From Actinomycetota bacterium (lineage in GTDB: Bacteria > Actinomycetota > Acidimicrobiia > Spongiisociales > UBA11373): 64,000 nt of DNA. Both the position numbers and the translations under genes were made by a program. The notes under the pieces are model-generated. The model was not told where the DNA came from, did not search any database, and saw only the letters and a list, made by a program, of their open reading frames with translations. The stretch is taken from NCBI GenBank assembly GCA_020444505.1, contig JAHLKU010000005.1, positions 1 to 64,000 of the forward strand, written 5' to 3'. Position 1 is the first letter of the stretch; the number at the start of each line of letters is the position of its first letter. Shown here piece after piece: positions 35,378 to 45,710 of this stretch.

Positions 35378-36204
35378 GCGAGCCGTTCGAGGCGGGGGAG
35401 GTCTGCCTGCTCCTCGACGCCCGGAGCAGGACCTACCTCGTCGACCTTCGCCCGGGCGCCACCTTCCAGTACCACGCCGGCGGCATCCCGCACGACGCGA
35501 TCATCGGATCGCCACCCGGCTCCGTCCACCGCACCACCTCCCAGGCACGGCTCGTGGCGCTGCGCCCGCGTCTCGCCGACTACGTGCTCCGCATGAAGCG
35601 CGGCCCGCAGGTGGTGTACCCCAAGGACCTCGGAGCGATCGTCCACTGGGGCGACATCGCCCCCGGCATGACGGTGCTCGAAGCCGGCACCGGGTCGGGC
35701 GCCCTCACGCTCGCCCTGCTGCGGGCGGTGGGGCCGGAGGGGAAGGTGGTGAGCGTCGAGAAGCGGCCGGAGCACGCGGCGCACGCCGTGGCGGCCATCA
35801 CGCGCTTCCTCGGGGGGTTGCCGGGCAACCTCGATCTGCGCGACGGCCTCGTCGAGGACCTGGTCGGCGAGGTCGGGCCGGACCGCCTGGTCCTGGACCT
35901 CCCCGAACCGTGGCACACCGTGGAGGCGGCGGCGGAGGGCCTCGCCGACCACGGCGTGCTGACCACCTACCTGCCGACGATCCCGCAGGTCTCCCGGGTG
36001 CGGGATGCGATGCGCCGCACCGGCCGTTTCGCACCTCCCACCACCTTCGAGGTGCTGCACCGCGAGTGGGCCGCCGATGGGCGCTCCGTGCGGCCCAGCC
36101 ACCAGATGGTCGGCCACACCGGCTTCATCACCGTCGCCTACAAGACCCTGGAGGAGCCGGGGGCCCCGGCGGGGGATGAGCCCCCGGGCCCGGACGCGGA
36201 GTGA
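35374..36204 (+). CDS. trmI: tRNA (adenine-58-N1)-methyltransferase
   Basis: YPKDLGAIVHWGDIAPGMTVLEAGTGSGALTLALLRAVGPEGKVVSVE; upstream of arc as in other actinobacteria. Confidence 0.9.
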   Translation: MSEPFEAGEVCLLLDARSRTYLVDLRPGATFQYHAGGIPHDAIIGSPPGSVHRTTSQARLVALRPRLADYVLRMKRGPQVVYPKDLGAIVHWGDIAPGMTVLEAGTGSGALTLALLRAVGPEGKVVSVEKRPEHAAHAVAAITRFLGGLPGNLDLRDGLVEDLVGEVGPDRLVLDLPEPWHTVEAAAEGLADHGVLTTYLPTIPQVSRVRDAMRRTGRFAPPTTFEVLHREWAADGRSVRPSHQMVGHTGFITVAYKTLEEPGAPAGDEPPGPDAE

Positions 36205-36220
36205 CCCCGCCGGAGCGGGG
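36205..36220. terminator. Hairpin ccccgc-cgga-gcgggg between convergent genes
   Basis: 6-bp GC stem immediately after the trmI stop. Confidence 0.4.
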
Positions 36221-36252
36221 CCACCCTCGGGTCCTGGCGTCGTCGGGACCGG

Positions 36253-36498
36253 CTAGGGCTCGATGAAGATGCACTCGCCGGGGCACTCCTCGGCCGACTC
36301 GATCGTGATGTCCTCTTGCCCGTCGGGGACCACGGCCACCCCGGCCGCCCCCTCGGGGTTCCCCTCGGACGCGGCGTAGATCTTCTCGCCCTCTCGCACG
36401 TAGGCGAGCCCGTCGTCCAGCAGGACGAACACGTCGGGAGCGATCTCCTCGCAGAGGCCGTCCCCGGTGCACAGGTCCTGGTCGATCCAAACCTTCAT
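36253..36498 (-). CDS. Ferredoxin ([3Fe-4S]/[4Fe-4S] single-cluster type)
   Basis: MKVWIDQDLCTGDGLCEEIAPDVF...AEECPGECIFIE. Confidence 0.85.
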   Translation of the reverse strand: MKVWIDQDLCTGDGLCEEIAPDVFVLLDDGLAYVREGEKIYAASEGNPEGAAGVAVVPDGQEDITIESAEECPGECIFIEP

Positions 36499-36593
36499 GG
36501 TGTCACTTGCTCCGTAGCGGGAAGGGCGATTGTACCGCTGCCCCGCAGCCACCCAATGCACCCGCGTTGTGCCTCCCAGCCAGCACCCCGCCG

Positions 36594-36599
36594 TATACT
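36594..36599 (+). promoter_or_regulatory. -10-like TATACT upstream of arc
   Basis: ccgTATACTgacc; about 65 nt upstream of ATG. Confidence 0.5.
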
Positions 36600-36664
36600 G
36601 ACCCGCCCGCAGGCCACGCCCCCACGAAGGGCGCCGGCGGGGCACGGACGACCAGTGAGGCGCC

Positions 36665-38386
36665 ATGGCCGACCCCGAGGCCACAGCCGACGAGCTCCGC
36701 ACCACCATCCGGATGCTCGAAGAGGAGATCGCCATCCTGCGGCGCCGCCTGCAGGACGCCCCCCGGCGCGTCCGCATCCTCGAAGAGCGCCTGCTCGAGG
36801 CCAAGGGCCGCCTCGCCCAGGCCGTGTCCCAGAACGAGAAGCTCTCGGCGGCGCTCGCCGAGACCCGGGAGCAGCTCGGCCTCCTCCGCGAGGAGGTCGA
36901 GAAGCTCACCGCCCCGCCCAACCCCTTCGGCGTGGTGCAGGCGGTGAACGCAGACGGCACCCTCGACGTGTCCACGGCCGGCCGCAAGCTGCGGGTGAAC
37001 GTGGCGCCGTCCATCGAGGTCAAGGAGCTCGAGGTGGGCCAGGAGGTGCTGCTCAACGAGGCGATGAACGTGGTCGACGTCCGCAGCTACGAGCAGACCG
37101 GCGAGGTGGTGACGGTCAAGGAGATGCTCGACGGTGGGCGCATCGTGGTGCTGGCGCGCGGCGACGAGGAACGAGTCGTGGAGCTGTCCGGCCCGATGCG
37201 CGACACCTACCTGCGTGTCGGCGACCACGTCCGGATCGACCCGCGGAACGGCGTGGCCCACGAGAGGCTGGCGCGCCCCGAGATGGAGGAGCTGGTGCTC
37301 GAGGAGGTGCCCGACATCTCCTACGAGGAGATCGGCGGGCTCCGCGACCAGATCGAGACGATCCGCGATGCGGTGGAGCTGCCCTACGTCCACAAGGCGC
37401 TCTTCGAGGACTACGGCCTCGCCGCCCCCAAGGGCGTGCTGCTCTACGGGCCCCCCGGCTGCGGCAAGACGCTCATCGCCAAGGCCGTCGCCAACAGCCT
37501 CGCCAAGGCGGTCGCCGCCAAGACCGGGCGTGAGGACGCCCACTCGTACTTCCTGAACATCAAGGGCCCGGAACTGCTCAACAAGTACGTCGGCGAGACC
37601 GAGCGGCAGATCCGCCTCATCTTCGCCAGAGCGAAGGAGAAGTCGGAGGAGGGCCTGCCGGTCATCGTGTTCTTCGACGAGATGGACTCCCTGTTCCGCA
37701 CCAGGGGCACCGGCATCAGCAGCGACGTCGAGTCCACCATCGTCCCCCAGTTGCTGTCCGAGCTCGACGGGGTCGAGGCCCTCAAGAACGTCATCGTCAT
37801 CGGCGCCAGCAACCGCGAGGACCTCATCGACCCGGCGATCCTTCGGCCCGGCCGGCTGGACGTGAAGATCAAGATCGAGCGCCCCGACGAGCACGCCGCC
37901 GCCCAGATCTTCGACATCTACCTGTCCGACGACGTGCCGCTCGACCCCGTCGAGCTCGAGACCCACGGCGGCGACGCGGCGGCGATGGTGGCGCACATGA
38001 TCGAACGGGTGGTCGCCGACATGTACTCCACCGCCGAGCACAACCGCTTCCTCGAGGTCACCTACGCCAACGGCGACAAGGAGGTCCTCTACTTCAAGGA
38101 TTTCGCCTCGGGGGCCATGATCGAGAACGTGGTCCGGCGGGGGAAGAAGGAGGCCATCAAGCGCGAGATCGCCTCGGGGGAGCGCGGGGTGCGGACCGAC
38201 GACCTGCTGGCCGCCATCAAGCAGGAGTTCCGGGAGCACGAGGACCTCCCCAACACCACGAACCCCGACGACTGGGCTCGCATCAGCGGCAAGAAGGGCG
38301 AGCGGATCGTCTACGTGCGCACGCTGATCGAGGGCGAAGGGGAGAGCAGGTCGATCGAGGCGATCACCACGGGCCAGTACCTGTGA
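36665..38386 (+). CDS. arc: Proteasome-associated AAA ATPase Mpa/ARC
   Basis: Coiled-coil N-terminus, OB domain, [20 protein letters not shown] Walker [11 protein letters not shown] Walker B, C-terminal GQYL. Confidence 0.95.
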   Translation: MADPEATADELRTTIRMLEEEIAILRRRLQDAPRRVRILEERLLEAKGRLAQAVSQNEKLSAALAETREQLGLLREEVEKLTAPPNPFGVVQAVNADGTLDVSTAGRKLRVNVAPSIEVKELEVGQEVLLNEAMNVVDVRSYEQTGEVVTVKEMLDGGRIVVLARGDEERVVELSGPMRDTYLRVGDHVRIDPRNGVAHERLARPEMEELVLEEVPDISYEEIGGLRDQIETIRDAVELPYVHKALFEDYGLAAPKGVLLYGPPGCGKTLIAKAVANSLAKAVAAKTGREDAHSYFLNIKGPELLNKYVGETERQIRLIFARAKEKSEEGLPVIVFFDEMDSLFRTRGTGISSDVESTIVPQLLSELDGVEALKNVIVIGASNREDLIDPAILRPGRLDVKIKIERPDEHAAAQIFDIYLSDDVPLDPVELETHGGDAAAMVAHMIERVVADMYSTAEHNRFLEVTYANGDKEVLYFKDFASGAMIENVVRRGKKEAIKREIASGERGVRTDDLLAAIKQEFREHEDLPNTTNPDDWARISGKKGERIVYVRTLIEGEGESRSIEAITTGQYL

Positions 38387-39870
38387 ACCCAGGGCGGGTC
38401 CACAAGGTGCTCGGCACCGAGACCGAGTTCGGCATCACCATCCGCAATCAGCCGGACTTCAACCCGGTGCTCGCATCGAGCAGGGTCGTCAACGCCTACG
38501 CCGGCACGAGCTCGCGCATCGAGTGGTCGTTCGAGGACGAGGCCCCCGGCCGCGACGCACGCGGGTTCGGGTACGAGCCGTCTGCCGCCGCCGACTTCGA
38601 CACCGGCCTCGCCAACACGGTCCTCACCAACGGCGCCCGGTTCTACGTGGATCACGCCCATCCCGAGTACTCGTCGCCCGAGTGCTACGACCCCCTCGAG
38701 GCGGCCCTGTACGACAAGGCGGGGGAACTGGTCCTGGCGCGTGCGGCGCGGGCGGTGCAGGCGGCCCTGCCCGACGGCGAGCGCCTCCTGATCCACAAGA
38801 ACAACAGCGACGGCAAGGGCAACTCCTACGGCGCCCACGAGAACGTCCTCGTGTCCCGCCGGGTGCCGTTCGGCGACCTGGTCGCCCACCTCCTCGGCTT
38901 CCTCGCCACCCGGCAGGTGTTCACCGGCTCCGGCAAGGTGGGCGCGGAGAACGGGCGGCCGCGCGTCCCGTTCCAGATCAGCCAGCGCGCCGACTTCTTC
39001 GAGGAGGAGGTGGGCCTGGAGACCACCCTCAAGCGCCCCATCGTCAACACCCGCGACGAACCGCACGCCGATCCCGGCTCCTACCGCCGGCTGCACGTGA
39101 TCATCGGCGACGCCACCCGGTCCGAGGTGCAGACCTTCGTCAAGCTCGGCAGCCTGGCCATGTTCCTCGCCGCGCTGGAGGACGGCGCCCTCGGCGACCC
39201 GGTGCTGCTGGCCGACCCGGTGGAGTCGGTGTGGCGGATCAGCCACGACCCCTCGCTGCGCCACGCCGTGCCGCTGGACGGGGGCGGCACCATCACCGCG
39301 CTCGATCTGCAGTGGCGCTACCTGGAGGCCGTCGCCGCCCACGCCGAGGCGGAGGGCGCCGACGACATCCATCGCCGGGTGCTCGACGACTGGGAGTCGA
39401 TCCTCACCGACCTGGAGGCCGACCCGCTCTCCACCGCCGACCGCCTCGACTGGACCGCCAAGCTGCGCCTGCTGGAGGGCTACCGCGATCGCGACGGCCT
39501 CGGTTGGAAGGATCCCAAGCTCCGGCTGCTCGACCTGCAGTACCACGACGTGGAGCCGGCGCGGGGCCTGTACGACCGCCTCGCCGCGGCCGGGACCATG
39601 CGCCGCGTCTTCACCGACGACGAGATCGAACGGGCCGCCGACGAGCCTCCCGAGCGCACCCGGGCCTACTTCCGGGGCCGCTGCATCGCCCGGTTCCCCG
39701 GCGACGTGGTGGCCGCGAACTGGGACTCGATGATCTTCGACGTCGGTGAGGACTCGTTGAAGCGGGTGCCTATGATGGAGCCGCTTCGCGGCGGCAAGGA
39801 CCGGGTGGGCGACCTGATCGCCGCAGCCGGGACGGCGGCCGATCTGGTCAAGGCACTCGGAGGGGATTGA
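38383..39870 (+). CDS. dop: Depupylase/deamidase Dop
   Basis: [12 protein letters not shown], carboxylate-amine ligase fold, second PafA paralogue adjacent to pup. Confidence 0.95.
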   Translation: MNPGRVHKVLGTETEFGITIRNQPDFNPVLASSRVVNAYAGTSSRIEWSFEDEAPGRDARGFGYEPSAAADFDTGLANTVLTNGARFYVDHAHPEYSSPECYDPLEAALYDKAGELVLARAARAVQAALPDGERLLIHKNNSDGKGNSYGAHENVLVSRRVPFGDLVAHLLGFLATRQVFTGSGKVGAENGRPRVPFQISQRADFFEEEVGLETTLKRPIVNTRDEPHADPGSYRRLHVIIGDATRSEVQTFVKLGSLAMFLAALEDGALGDPVLLADPVESVWRISHDPSLRHAVPLDGGGTITALDLQWRYLEAVAAHAEAEGADDIHRRVLDDWESILTDLEADPLSTADRLDWTAKLRLLEGYRDRDGLGWKDPKLRLLDLQYHDVEPARGLYDRLAAAGTMRRVFTDDEIERAADEPPERTRAYFRGRCIARFPGDVVAANWDSMIFDVGEDSLKRVPMMEPLRGGKDRVGDLIAAAGTAADLVKALGGD

Positions 39871-40064
39871 TGGCCGAGCAGCAACGCAAACAGCGCAAAC
39901 AGCGGTCGGACAAACGCGCCGACGAGGCCGTCGAGGACGAACCCACCGGCAGCACCGGCGAGATCACCGAGAAGATCGACGACCTGCTCGACGAGATCGA
40001 CAGCGTCCTCGAGGAGAACGCCGAGGAGTTCGTGAAGAACTACGTGCAGAAGGGCGGCCAGTGA
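39870..40064 (+). CDS. pup: Prokaryotic ubiquitin-like protein Pup
   Basis: 64 aa ending VKNYVQKGGQ (GGQ C-terminus); charged disordered N-terminus; between dop and prcB. Confidence 0.95.
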   Translation: MAEQQRKQRKQRSDKRADEAVEDEPTGSTGEITEKIDDLLDEIDSVLEENAEEFVKNYVQKGGQ

Positions 40065-40855
40065 GCAGCGATCTGCCCGGCGACCTGCTGCCGCTCGACG
40101 CGGTGGACCTGCCGCCCTCCTTCTCCGCCTTCCTCCGCAGCCGCCGTCTGGAGCCCCGATGGGACCTCCCCTCCGGGCACAGCATCGACGCGCCGGAGGG
40201 GACGACCGTGCTCGCCTTCCGCTACGCCGACGGCGTGGTGATGGCCGGCGATCGCCGGGCCACCGCCGGCAGCACCATCGCCCACCGGCGGGTGCAGAAG
40301 GTGTTCCCGGCCGACCGCTTCAGCGCGGTGGCCATCTCCGGCACCGCCGGCATCGCCATCGAGTTGATCCGCCTCTTCCAGACCGAACTCGAGCACTACG
40401 AGAAGCTGGAGGGCCACCGCCTCAGCCTGGAGGGCAAGGCCAACTACCTGGCGGCGATGATCCGCCGCCAGCTGCCCATGGCGTTCCAGGGCCTGGTGGT
40501 GATCCCGCTGTTCGCCGGCTACGACGAGGACGGCAGCGCAGGGCGCCTGTACTCCTACGACGTCGTGGGAGGCCGGTACGAGGAACTGGACTACACGGCG
40601 ACCGGCTCGGGGGGCCGCGACGCCAAGCTGTACCTGCGCAGCGCCTTCCGGGCCGACCTCGCAGAGGACGCCGCCGTCAGGCTCGCCGTGGAGGCGCTGG
40701 TGGTGGCCGCCGAGGAGGACAGCGCCACCGGGGGCCCCGACCTGCGCAGGGAGATCTACCCCAACGTCGTGGTCGTGGACGACACCGGGTACCGCGAGGT
40801 CCCGGAGGGAGACGTCGCCGCCACCGCCCGCGCCGTGCTGGAGAGCGACCTGTGA
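40061..40855 (+). CDS. prcB: 20S proteasome beta subunit
   Basis: Propeptide followed by GTTVLAFRYADGVVMAGDRRATAG (N-terminal Thr nucleophile). Confidence 0.95.
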   Translation: MSSDLPGDLLPLDAVDLPPSFSAFLRSRRLEPRWDLPSGHSIDAPEGTTVLAFRYADGVVMAGDRRATAGSTIAHRRVQKVFPADRFSAVAISGTAGIAIELIRLFQTELEHYEKLEGHRLSLEGKANYLAAMIRRQLPMAFQGLVVIPLFAGYDEDGSAGRLYSYDVVGGRYEELDYTATGSGGRDAKLYLRSAFRADLAEDAAVRLAVEALVVAAEEDSATGGPDLRREIYPNVVVVDDTGYREVPEGDVAATARAVLESDL

Positions 40856-41526
40856 CCGTCCCCTTCTACGTCCCCCCCGAGCAGTTGATGAAGGACCGGG
40901 CGGAGTACGCCCGCAAGGGCATCGCCCGCGGCCGCTCCATCGTCGCCGTCGAGTACGACGACGGCGTCCTGCTGGTGGCCGAGAACCCGAGCGACTCCCT
41001 GCACAAGATCGGCGAGATCTACGACCGCATCGCCTTCGCAGGCGTGGGGAAGTACAACGAGTTCGAGGCACTGCGGGTGGCGGGGATCCGCCACGCCGAC
41101 CTGAAGGGCTACGCCTACGCCCGTGAGGACGTCACCGCCAAGGGCCTCGCCAACGCCTACGCCCAGACCCTGGGTCACATCTTCACCCAGGAGGTCAAGC
41201 CCTACGAGGTGGAGGTGATGGTGGCCGAGGTGGGGACGGCCGCCGCCGACAACGTCATCTTCCGGGTCACCTACGACGGGACGCTCTACGCCGAGCGCGA
41301 GGTCGCGGCCATCGGCGGCAGCGACGAGACGCTCCGCGAGCGGCTGGCCGCCACCTTCGAACCGGGGGCGCCGCTCGCCTCGGCGCTGGCATGGGCCCGC
41401 GCAGCCTTCGAGGCCGACACCGACGAGGAGATCCCGCCGGGCGGGTGGGAGGCCGCCGTGGTCGACCGCACCCTCGGGCGACGGACGTTCCGGCGCCTCA
41501 CCACCGACGAGATCACCGGCGCGTAG
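40852..41526 (+). CDS. prcA: 20S proteasome alpha subunit
   Basis: FYVPPEQLMKDRAEYARKGIARGRSIVAVEYDDGVLLVAENPS; GTG start overlapping prcB stop. Confidence 0.95.
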   Translation: MTVPFYVPPEQLMKDRAEYARKGIARGRSIVAVEYDDGVLLVAENPSDSLHKIGEIYDRIAFAGVGKYNEFEALRVAGIRHADLKGYAYAREDVTAKGLANAYAQTLGHIFTQEVKPYEVEVMVAEVGTAAADNVIFRVTYDGTLYAEREVAAIGGSDETLRERLAATFEPGAPLASALAWARAAFEADTDEEIPPGGWEAAVVDRTLGRRTFRRLTTDEITGA

Positions 41527-41564
41527 GCCCCCGCCGATCTCCCCGGCTCTCCCCGGCGCACGGG

Positions 41565-41570
41565 TACCCT
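41565..41570 (+). promoter_or_regulatory. -10-like TACCCT, 7 nt before pafA ATG
   Basis: ggTACCCTccccgccATG. Confidence 0.5.
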
Positions 41571-41577
41571 CCCCGCC

Positions 41578-42933
41578 ATGGATCGGCGCATCTTCGGCGT
41601 GGAGAACGAGTACGGGGTCACCTGCACCCTCGGCGGCCAGCGCCGCCTGTCTCCCGACGAGGTGGCCAGGTACCTGTTCCGCCGGGTCGTGTCCTGGGGC
41701 CGGTCGTCCAACGTGTTCCTGGAGAACGGCGCCCGCCTCTACCTGGACGTGGGGAGCCACCCCGAGTACGCCACCCCGGAGTGTGACAGCCTCTACGACC
41801 TGGTGGCCCACGACAAGGCGGGGGAGCGCGTCCTCGAGGGCCTGGTCCACTCCGCCGAGGAGCGCCTCACGGAGGAGGGCATCCGGGGGCAGATCTACCT
41901 GTTCAAGAACAACACGGACACGGCGGGCAACTCCTACGGGTGCCACGAGAACTACCTGGTGACCCGCCAGGGCGACTTCCAACGGATGATCGACACCCTG
42001 ATCCCGTACTTCGTGAGCAGGCAGATCTGGTCGGGAGCGGGGAAGCTCAACGCCACGCCGCGGGGGATCACCTACAGCCTCGCCCAGCGGGCCGACCACA
42101 TCTGGGAGGGGGTGTCGTCGGCCACCACCCGGAGCCGCCCGATCATCAACACCCGGGACGAACCGCACGCCGACGCCGAGCGGTACCGGCGGCTGCACGT
42201 GATCGCCGGCGACTCCAACATGTCCGAGTACGTCACCTACGCCAAGGTCGGCGCCACCACCGCGATCCTGCAGATGATCGAGGCCGAGGTGGTGTTCCGG
42301 GACCTGACCCTGGAGAACCCGATCCGGGCCATCAGGGAGATCAGCCACGACGTCGCCTGCCGTCGCAAGGTGCGGCTCGCCAACGGCCGCGAGTTGTCGG
42401 CGCTCGACATCCAGTGGGAGTACCTGGAGCGCGTGATGCGCTTCGCCCGCAACCCGGGGTTCCCTCCCCAGGTGCAGCGGGCCATCGAGATGTGGGAGCA
42501 CCTGCTCACGGGGCTCGAGAAGGACCCGATGAGCCTGAGCCGCGAGGTCGACTGGGTGGCGAAGCTCACGCTGATCGAGGAGTACCGCGGCCGCCGCCGG
42601 CTCGACCTCGACCACCCCAGGGTGGCGCTGCTGGACCTCGCCTACCACGACGTCAGCCGCCAACGGGGGCTCTACTACCTGCTGGAGCGGCGGGGACTCG
42701 TCGACAGGGTCGTGACCGACCAGGACGTCCACACCGCGCTGCGCACCGCCCCGCAGACCACCCGGGCCCGGCTGCGGGGCGAGTTCATCAAGGCGGCCAA
42801 GGCCCGCAAGCGGGACTTCACCGTCGACTGGGTGCACCTGAAGCTGAACGACCAGGCGCAGCGCACCGTGCTGTGCAAGGACCCGTTCAAGGCGCACGAC
42901 GAACGCGTCGACCGCCTCATCGCCGGCCTCTGA
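41578..42933 (+). CDS. pafA: Pup-protein ligase PafA
   Basis: [35 protein letters not shown]. Confidence 0.95.
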   Translation: MDRRIFGVENEYGVTCTLGGQRRLSPDEVARYLFRRVVSWGRSSNVFLENGARLYLDVGSHPEYATPECDSLYDLVAHDKAGERVLEGLVHSAEERLTEEGIRGQIYLFKNNTDTAGNSYGCHENYLVTRQGDFQRMIDTLIPYFVSRQIWSGAGKLNATPRGITYSLAQRADHIWEGVSSATTRSRPIINTRDEPHADAERYRRLHVIAGDSNMSEYVTYAKVGATTAILQMIEAEVVFRDLTLENPIRAIREISHDVACRRKVRLANGRELSALDIQWEYLERVMRFARNPGFPPQVQRAIEMWEHLLTGLEKDPMSLSREVDWVAKLTLIEEYRGRRRLDLDHPRVALLDLAYHDVSRQRGLYYLLERRGLVDRVVTDQDVHTALRTAPQTTRARLRGEFIKAAKARKRDFTVDWVHLKLNDQAQRTVLCKDPFKAHDERVDRLIAGL

Positions 42934-42996
42934 GCCGGCCCCGCCGGCGGACGGGCGTCCTTTCCACTCCGGCGCTCCGCCGATACGATGCCGCGC

Positions 42997-43920
42997 ATGC
43001 AGCGCGTGCTCGAGCGCCTCTTGAACCTGCTCGCCTTCCTCCTGACGGTGGAGCACCCGGTGACGGCCGAGGAGATCCGCCACACCGTGGCCGGCTACGA
43101 CCAGGAGACCGACGAGGCGTTCCGGCGCACCTTCGAACGCGACAAGGACCTGCTCCGCGGGCTCGGCATCCCGCTCACCATGCAGGCGACCGACGCCTGG
43201 GAGGTCGAGCACGGGTACGTCGTGCCCCGCGACGAGTACGCACTCGAGGACCCCGGCCTCACCGACGAGGAACGGGCGGCGTTGTGGCTGGCCGCCCAGG
43301 CGGTGCGCCTCGGCGGCACCGGCCCCGGCCCGGCGGCGATCTTCAAGTTGGGCGGTGCGCCGATGACGGTGGGCGGCGAGCCGCTCGCAGCAGACCTGGG
43401 CTCCGACCCCGACACCCTGGCCCTGCTCTTCCGGGCACTGACCGAGCGCCGGCGCGTCGTCTTCGGCTACCGGGGCGCCCGCCGGCACGTCGCCCCCTAC
43501 GGGCTCGCCCATCGGCTGGGCCACTGGTACCTGGTCGGCGACCAGGCGGGTGCGGGCACCCGGGCCTACCGCGTCGACAGGATGTCGGCCCTGGACGTGG
43601 GCGACGAGCCCGACGCCTACCGCCGCCCCCGCGGGTTCGTGGTGGGCGACCACCTCCCCGAGGCGCCCTGGGAGGCCGGCCCCGACGAGGTGGTGGCCGA
43701 GGTGCGCTTCGACCCCGAGGTGGCGTGGTGGGCCGTCCGGCAGCTGACCGCCAGGGCGACGGTGTCCGACGACGCCGACGGTGGGGCGACCGCCACCATC
43801 CCGCTCCGCTCGGTGGACGCCTTCATCGGGTGGATGCTGGGGCTGGACGACCACGCCGAGATCCTCCGCCCCCCCGAGCTGCGGGCCCGGTTCGTGGCGC
43901 ACGTCCGGGGGGCGGCGTGA
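42997..43920 (+). CDS. pafB: WYL-domain transcriptional regulator PafB
   Basis: wHTH N-terminus plus WYL domain; start moved from 42988 to the ATG 7 nt after TACGAT. Confidence 0.88.
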   Translation: MQRVLERLLNLLAFLLTVEHPVTAEEIRHTVAGYDQETDEAFRRTFERDKDLLRGLGIPLTMQATDAWEVEHGYVVPRDEYALEDPGLTDEERAALWLAAQAVRLGGTGPGPAAIFKLGGAPMTVGGEPLAADLGSDPDTLALLFRALTERRRVVFGYRGARRHVAPYGLAHRLGHWYLVGDQAGAGTRAYRVDRMSALDVGDEPDAYRRPRGFVVGDHLPEAPWEAGPDEVVAEVRFDPEVAWWAVRQLTARATVSDDADGGATATIPLRSVDAFIGWMLGLDDHAEILRPPELRARFVAHVRGAA

Positions 43921-44843
43921 CCAGCCCCCGCACCGCCCAGCGCCTGTCCCGCATCCTGTCGATGCTGCCGTGGGTGATCGCCAACCAGGGCGCCACCGTG
44001 GACGAGGTGTGCGATCGTTTCGGCTACACCCGCGCCGAGCTGGTCAAGGACCTCGACCTGGTGTTCGTCTGCGGCCTGCCCGGCTACGGGCCGGGCGACC
44101 TGATGACTGCGTACGTGGACGAGGACGAGGTGGTCGTGGACACCGCCGACTACTTCGCCGAGCCGCTCCGGCTCACCTCCGCCGAGGCGCTGGTGCTGCT
44201 GGCGGGCGGCATGGCCCTGCTCTCGGCCGGCACCGGCCCCCCGGCGCTCGGGCCGGCGGTCGCCAAGCTGCAGTCCGCGCTGCTCCCCGACGAGGGCGCC
44301 ATCGAGGTGGACATCCCCTCCGAGCCGGAGATGGTGGGCCGGCTGCGCGACGCCGCGGCCGCCGGTGAGGTGGTCACGATCACCCACGCCTCGGTGGCCA
44401 CCGGCGCCGAGACCACCCGCGACATCGAGCCCTGGACGGTGTTCGCCACCCTGGGCAACTGGTACGTCGCCGCCCACTGCCGTCTCGCCGGCGCCGAGCG
44501 CGTGTTCCGGGTCGATCGCATCCGCGCCGCGGAGGCCACCGGCGAGCGATTCGACCCGCCCGCCGCGCTGCCGCCGGCCGAGGTCCGCTACACCCCCGGC
44601 GTGGACGACCCGCGGGCGAGGATCCGCCTCGGGTCGGGAGCCCGCTGGGTGGCCGAGTACTACCCGGTCGAGGTGATCGCCGAGGACGACCAGGGCCTGG
44701 TGGTGGAGTTCTCCTCCGCCGACCCCGCGGTGGCCGCCAGGCTGCTGTTGCGCCTCGGCGAGCACGCCGAACTCCTGTCCGGTGAAGAGGTCGCCGCCGC
44801 CCGCGACCGGCTCCGTGCCGCGGTGCTGGCCCGCTACGAGTGA
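43917..44843 (+). CDS. pafC: WYL-domain transcriptional regulator PafC
   Basis: RTAQRLSRILSMLPWVIANQGATVDEVCDRFGYTRAELVKDLDLVFVCGLPGY; WYL domain; GTG overlap with pafB. Confidence 0.9.
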   Translation: MTSPRTAQRLSRILSMLPWVIANQGATVDEVCDRFGYTRAELVKDLDLVFVCGLPGYGPGDLMTAYVDEDEVVVDTADYFAEPLRLTSAEALVLLAGGMALLSAGTGPPALGPAVAKLQSALLPDEGAIEVDIPSEPEMVGRLRDAAAAGEVVTITHASVATGAETTRDIEPWTVFATLGNWYVAAHCRLAGAERVFRVDRIRAAEATGERFDPPAALPPAEVRYTPGVDDPRARIRLGSGARWVAEYYPVEVIAEDDQGLVVEFSSADPAVAARLLLRLGEHAELLSGEEVAAARDRLRAAVLARYE

Positions 44844-44881
44844 CTACGCCCGAAATGGTCATTCAGGGCCCTCAAGGGTGC

Positions 44882-44894
44882 TCCGATAATCGGA
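44882..44894. promoter_or_regulatory. Palindrome tccgat-a-atcgga upstream of the zinc-ribbon gene
   Basis: 6-bp arms, isolated AT-containing palindrome in the intergenic region. Confidence 0.25.
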
Positions 44895-44930
44895 TCACGG
44901 AACACCGCAGCTACCCACCGGAGCTCTCCC

Positions 44931-45218
44931 ATGACCACGATCCGCACCTCCTGCGTCGTCTGCGGCGATGTGGAACTGGTCCCCACCGACCTCGACCTCG
45001 AACTGTTCTCCTCGACCGGCACCGGCCACTACCGGTTCCTCTGCCCGCACTGTGACCAGGAGCAGCGGCGCCCCGCCACCCACCGGGTGGTGAGCATCCT
45101 GCTGGCCACCGGTGTCGCCTACCAGGTGGTGGACGACACCCCGATCACCGAGTCCGAGATCTCCCGCTTCTCCCAGGCCCTCGATCGCGGGGACTGGAGC
45201 GAGCAGCTCTACTCCTAG
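44931..45218 (+). CDS. Small zinc-ribbon hypothetical protein
   Basis: Paired CVVC and CPHC motifs. Confidence 0.7.
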   Translation: MTTIRTSCVVCGDVELVPTDLDLELFSSTGTGHYRFLCPHCDQEQRRPATHRVVSILLATGVAYQVVDDTPITESEISRFSQALDRGDWSEQLYS

Positions 45219-45237
45219 CCGTCCCACCGCGCCCCTT

Positions 45238-45267
45238 CGCCCGGCCTCTCCTCGCAGCGGCCGGGCG
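45238..45267 (+). terminator. Hairpin cgcccggcc-N12-ggccgggcg
   Basis: Perfect 9-bp stem downstream of 45218. Confidence 0.55.
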
Positions 45268-45311
45268 TCCTGCATTCCCGGCTGCGGCGCTCCTCCTACC
45301 ATGGCGTCGCC

Positions 45312-45710
45312 GTGTTCAGCGTCAGCCCCGCCGAGATGCTCACCATCGCCGTGATCGCCCTCCTGGTCTTCGGCCCCAAGCGCCTGCCCGACATCGCCCG
45401 CAAGGCCGGCAAGCTGATCCGCGACATCCGCGACGCCGCCTCTGAGCTGACCGGCGGCCTCGAGGACGAGGTCCGGGACGCGCTCGAGCCCATCGAGGAC
45501 GCCAGGGACTCGATGCGGAAGGCGATCGCCGGCATCGACCGCCCCGCGCCCACCACCGGCACTGCGAAGCCGAGGCCGGCCCCGGGCGGGCCCTCCGCCC
45601 CCGTGCCGCAGGACGACGAGGCCGCGCCCGACCACGACCCGGGTGCCCCCGAGGGCTCCGACGAGCCGCAGCACCGGGATCCCGGCGAGGCGCCCGGGGG
45701 CGAGGCGTGA
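45312..45710 (+). CDS. tatA: Sec-independent translocase TatA/TatB family protein
   Basis: SPAEMLTIAVIALLVFGPKRLPDIARKAGKLIRDIRDA; adjacent tatC. Confidence 0.85.
   Translation: MFSVSPAEMLTIAVIALLVFGPKRLPDIARKAGKLIRDIRDAASELTGGLEDEVRDALEPIEDARDSMRKAIAGIDRPAPTTGTAKPRPAPGGPSAPVPQDDEAAPDHDPGAPEGSDEPQHRDPGEAPGGEA

Noticed and set aside
40756-43902. 1048-aa minus-strand ORF across prcA-pafA-pafB
   Set aside because: Shadow ORF spanning several unambiguous proteasome/paf genes; no recognisable domain.
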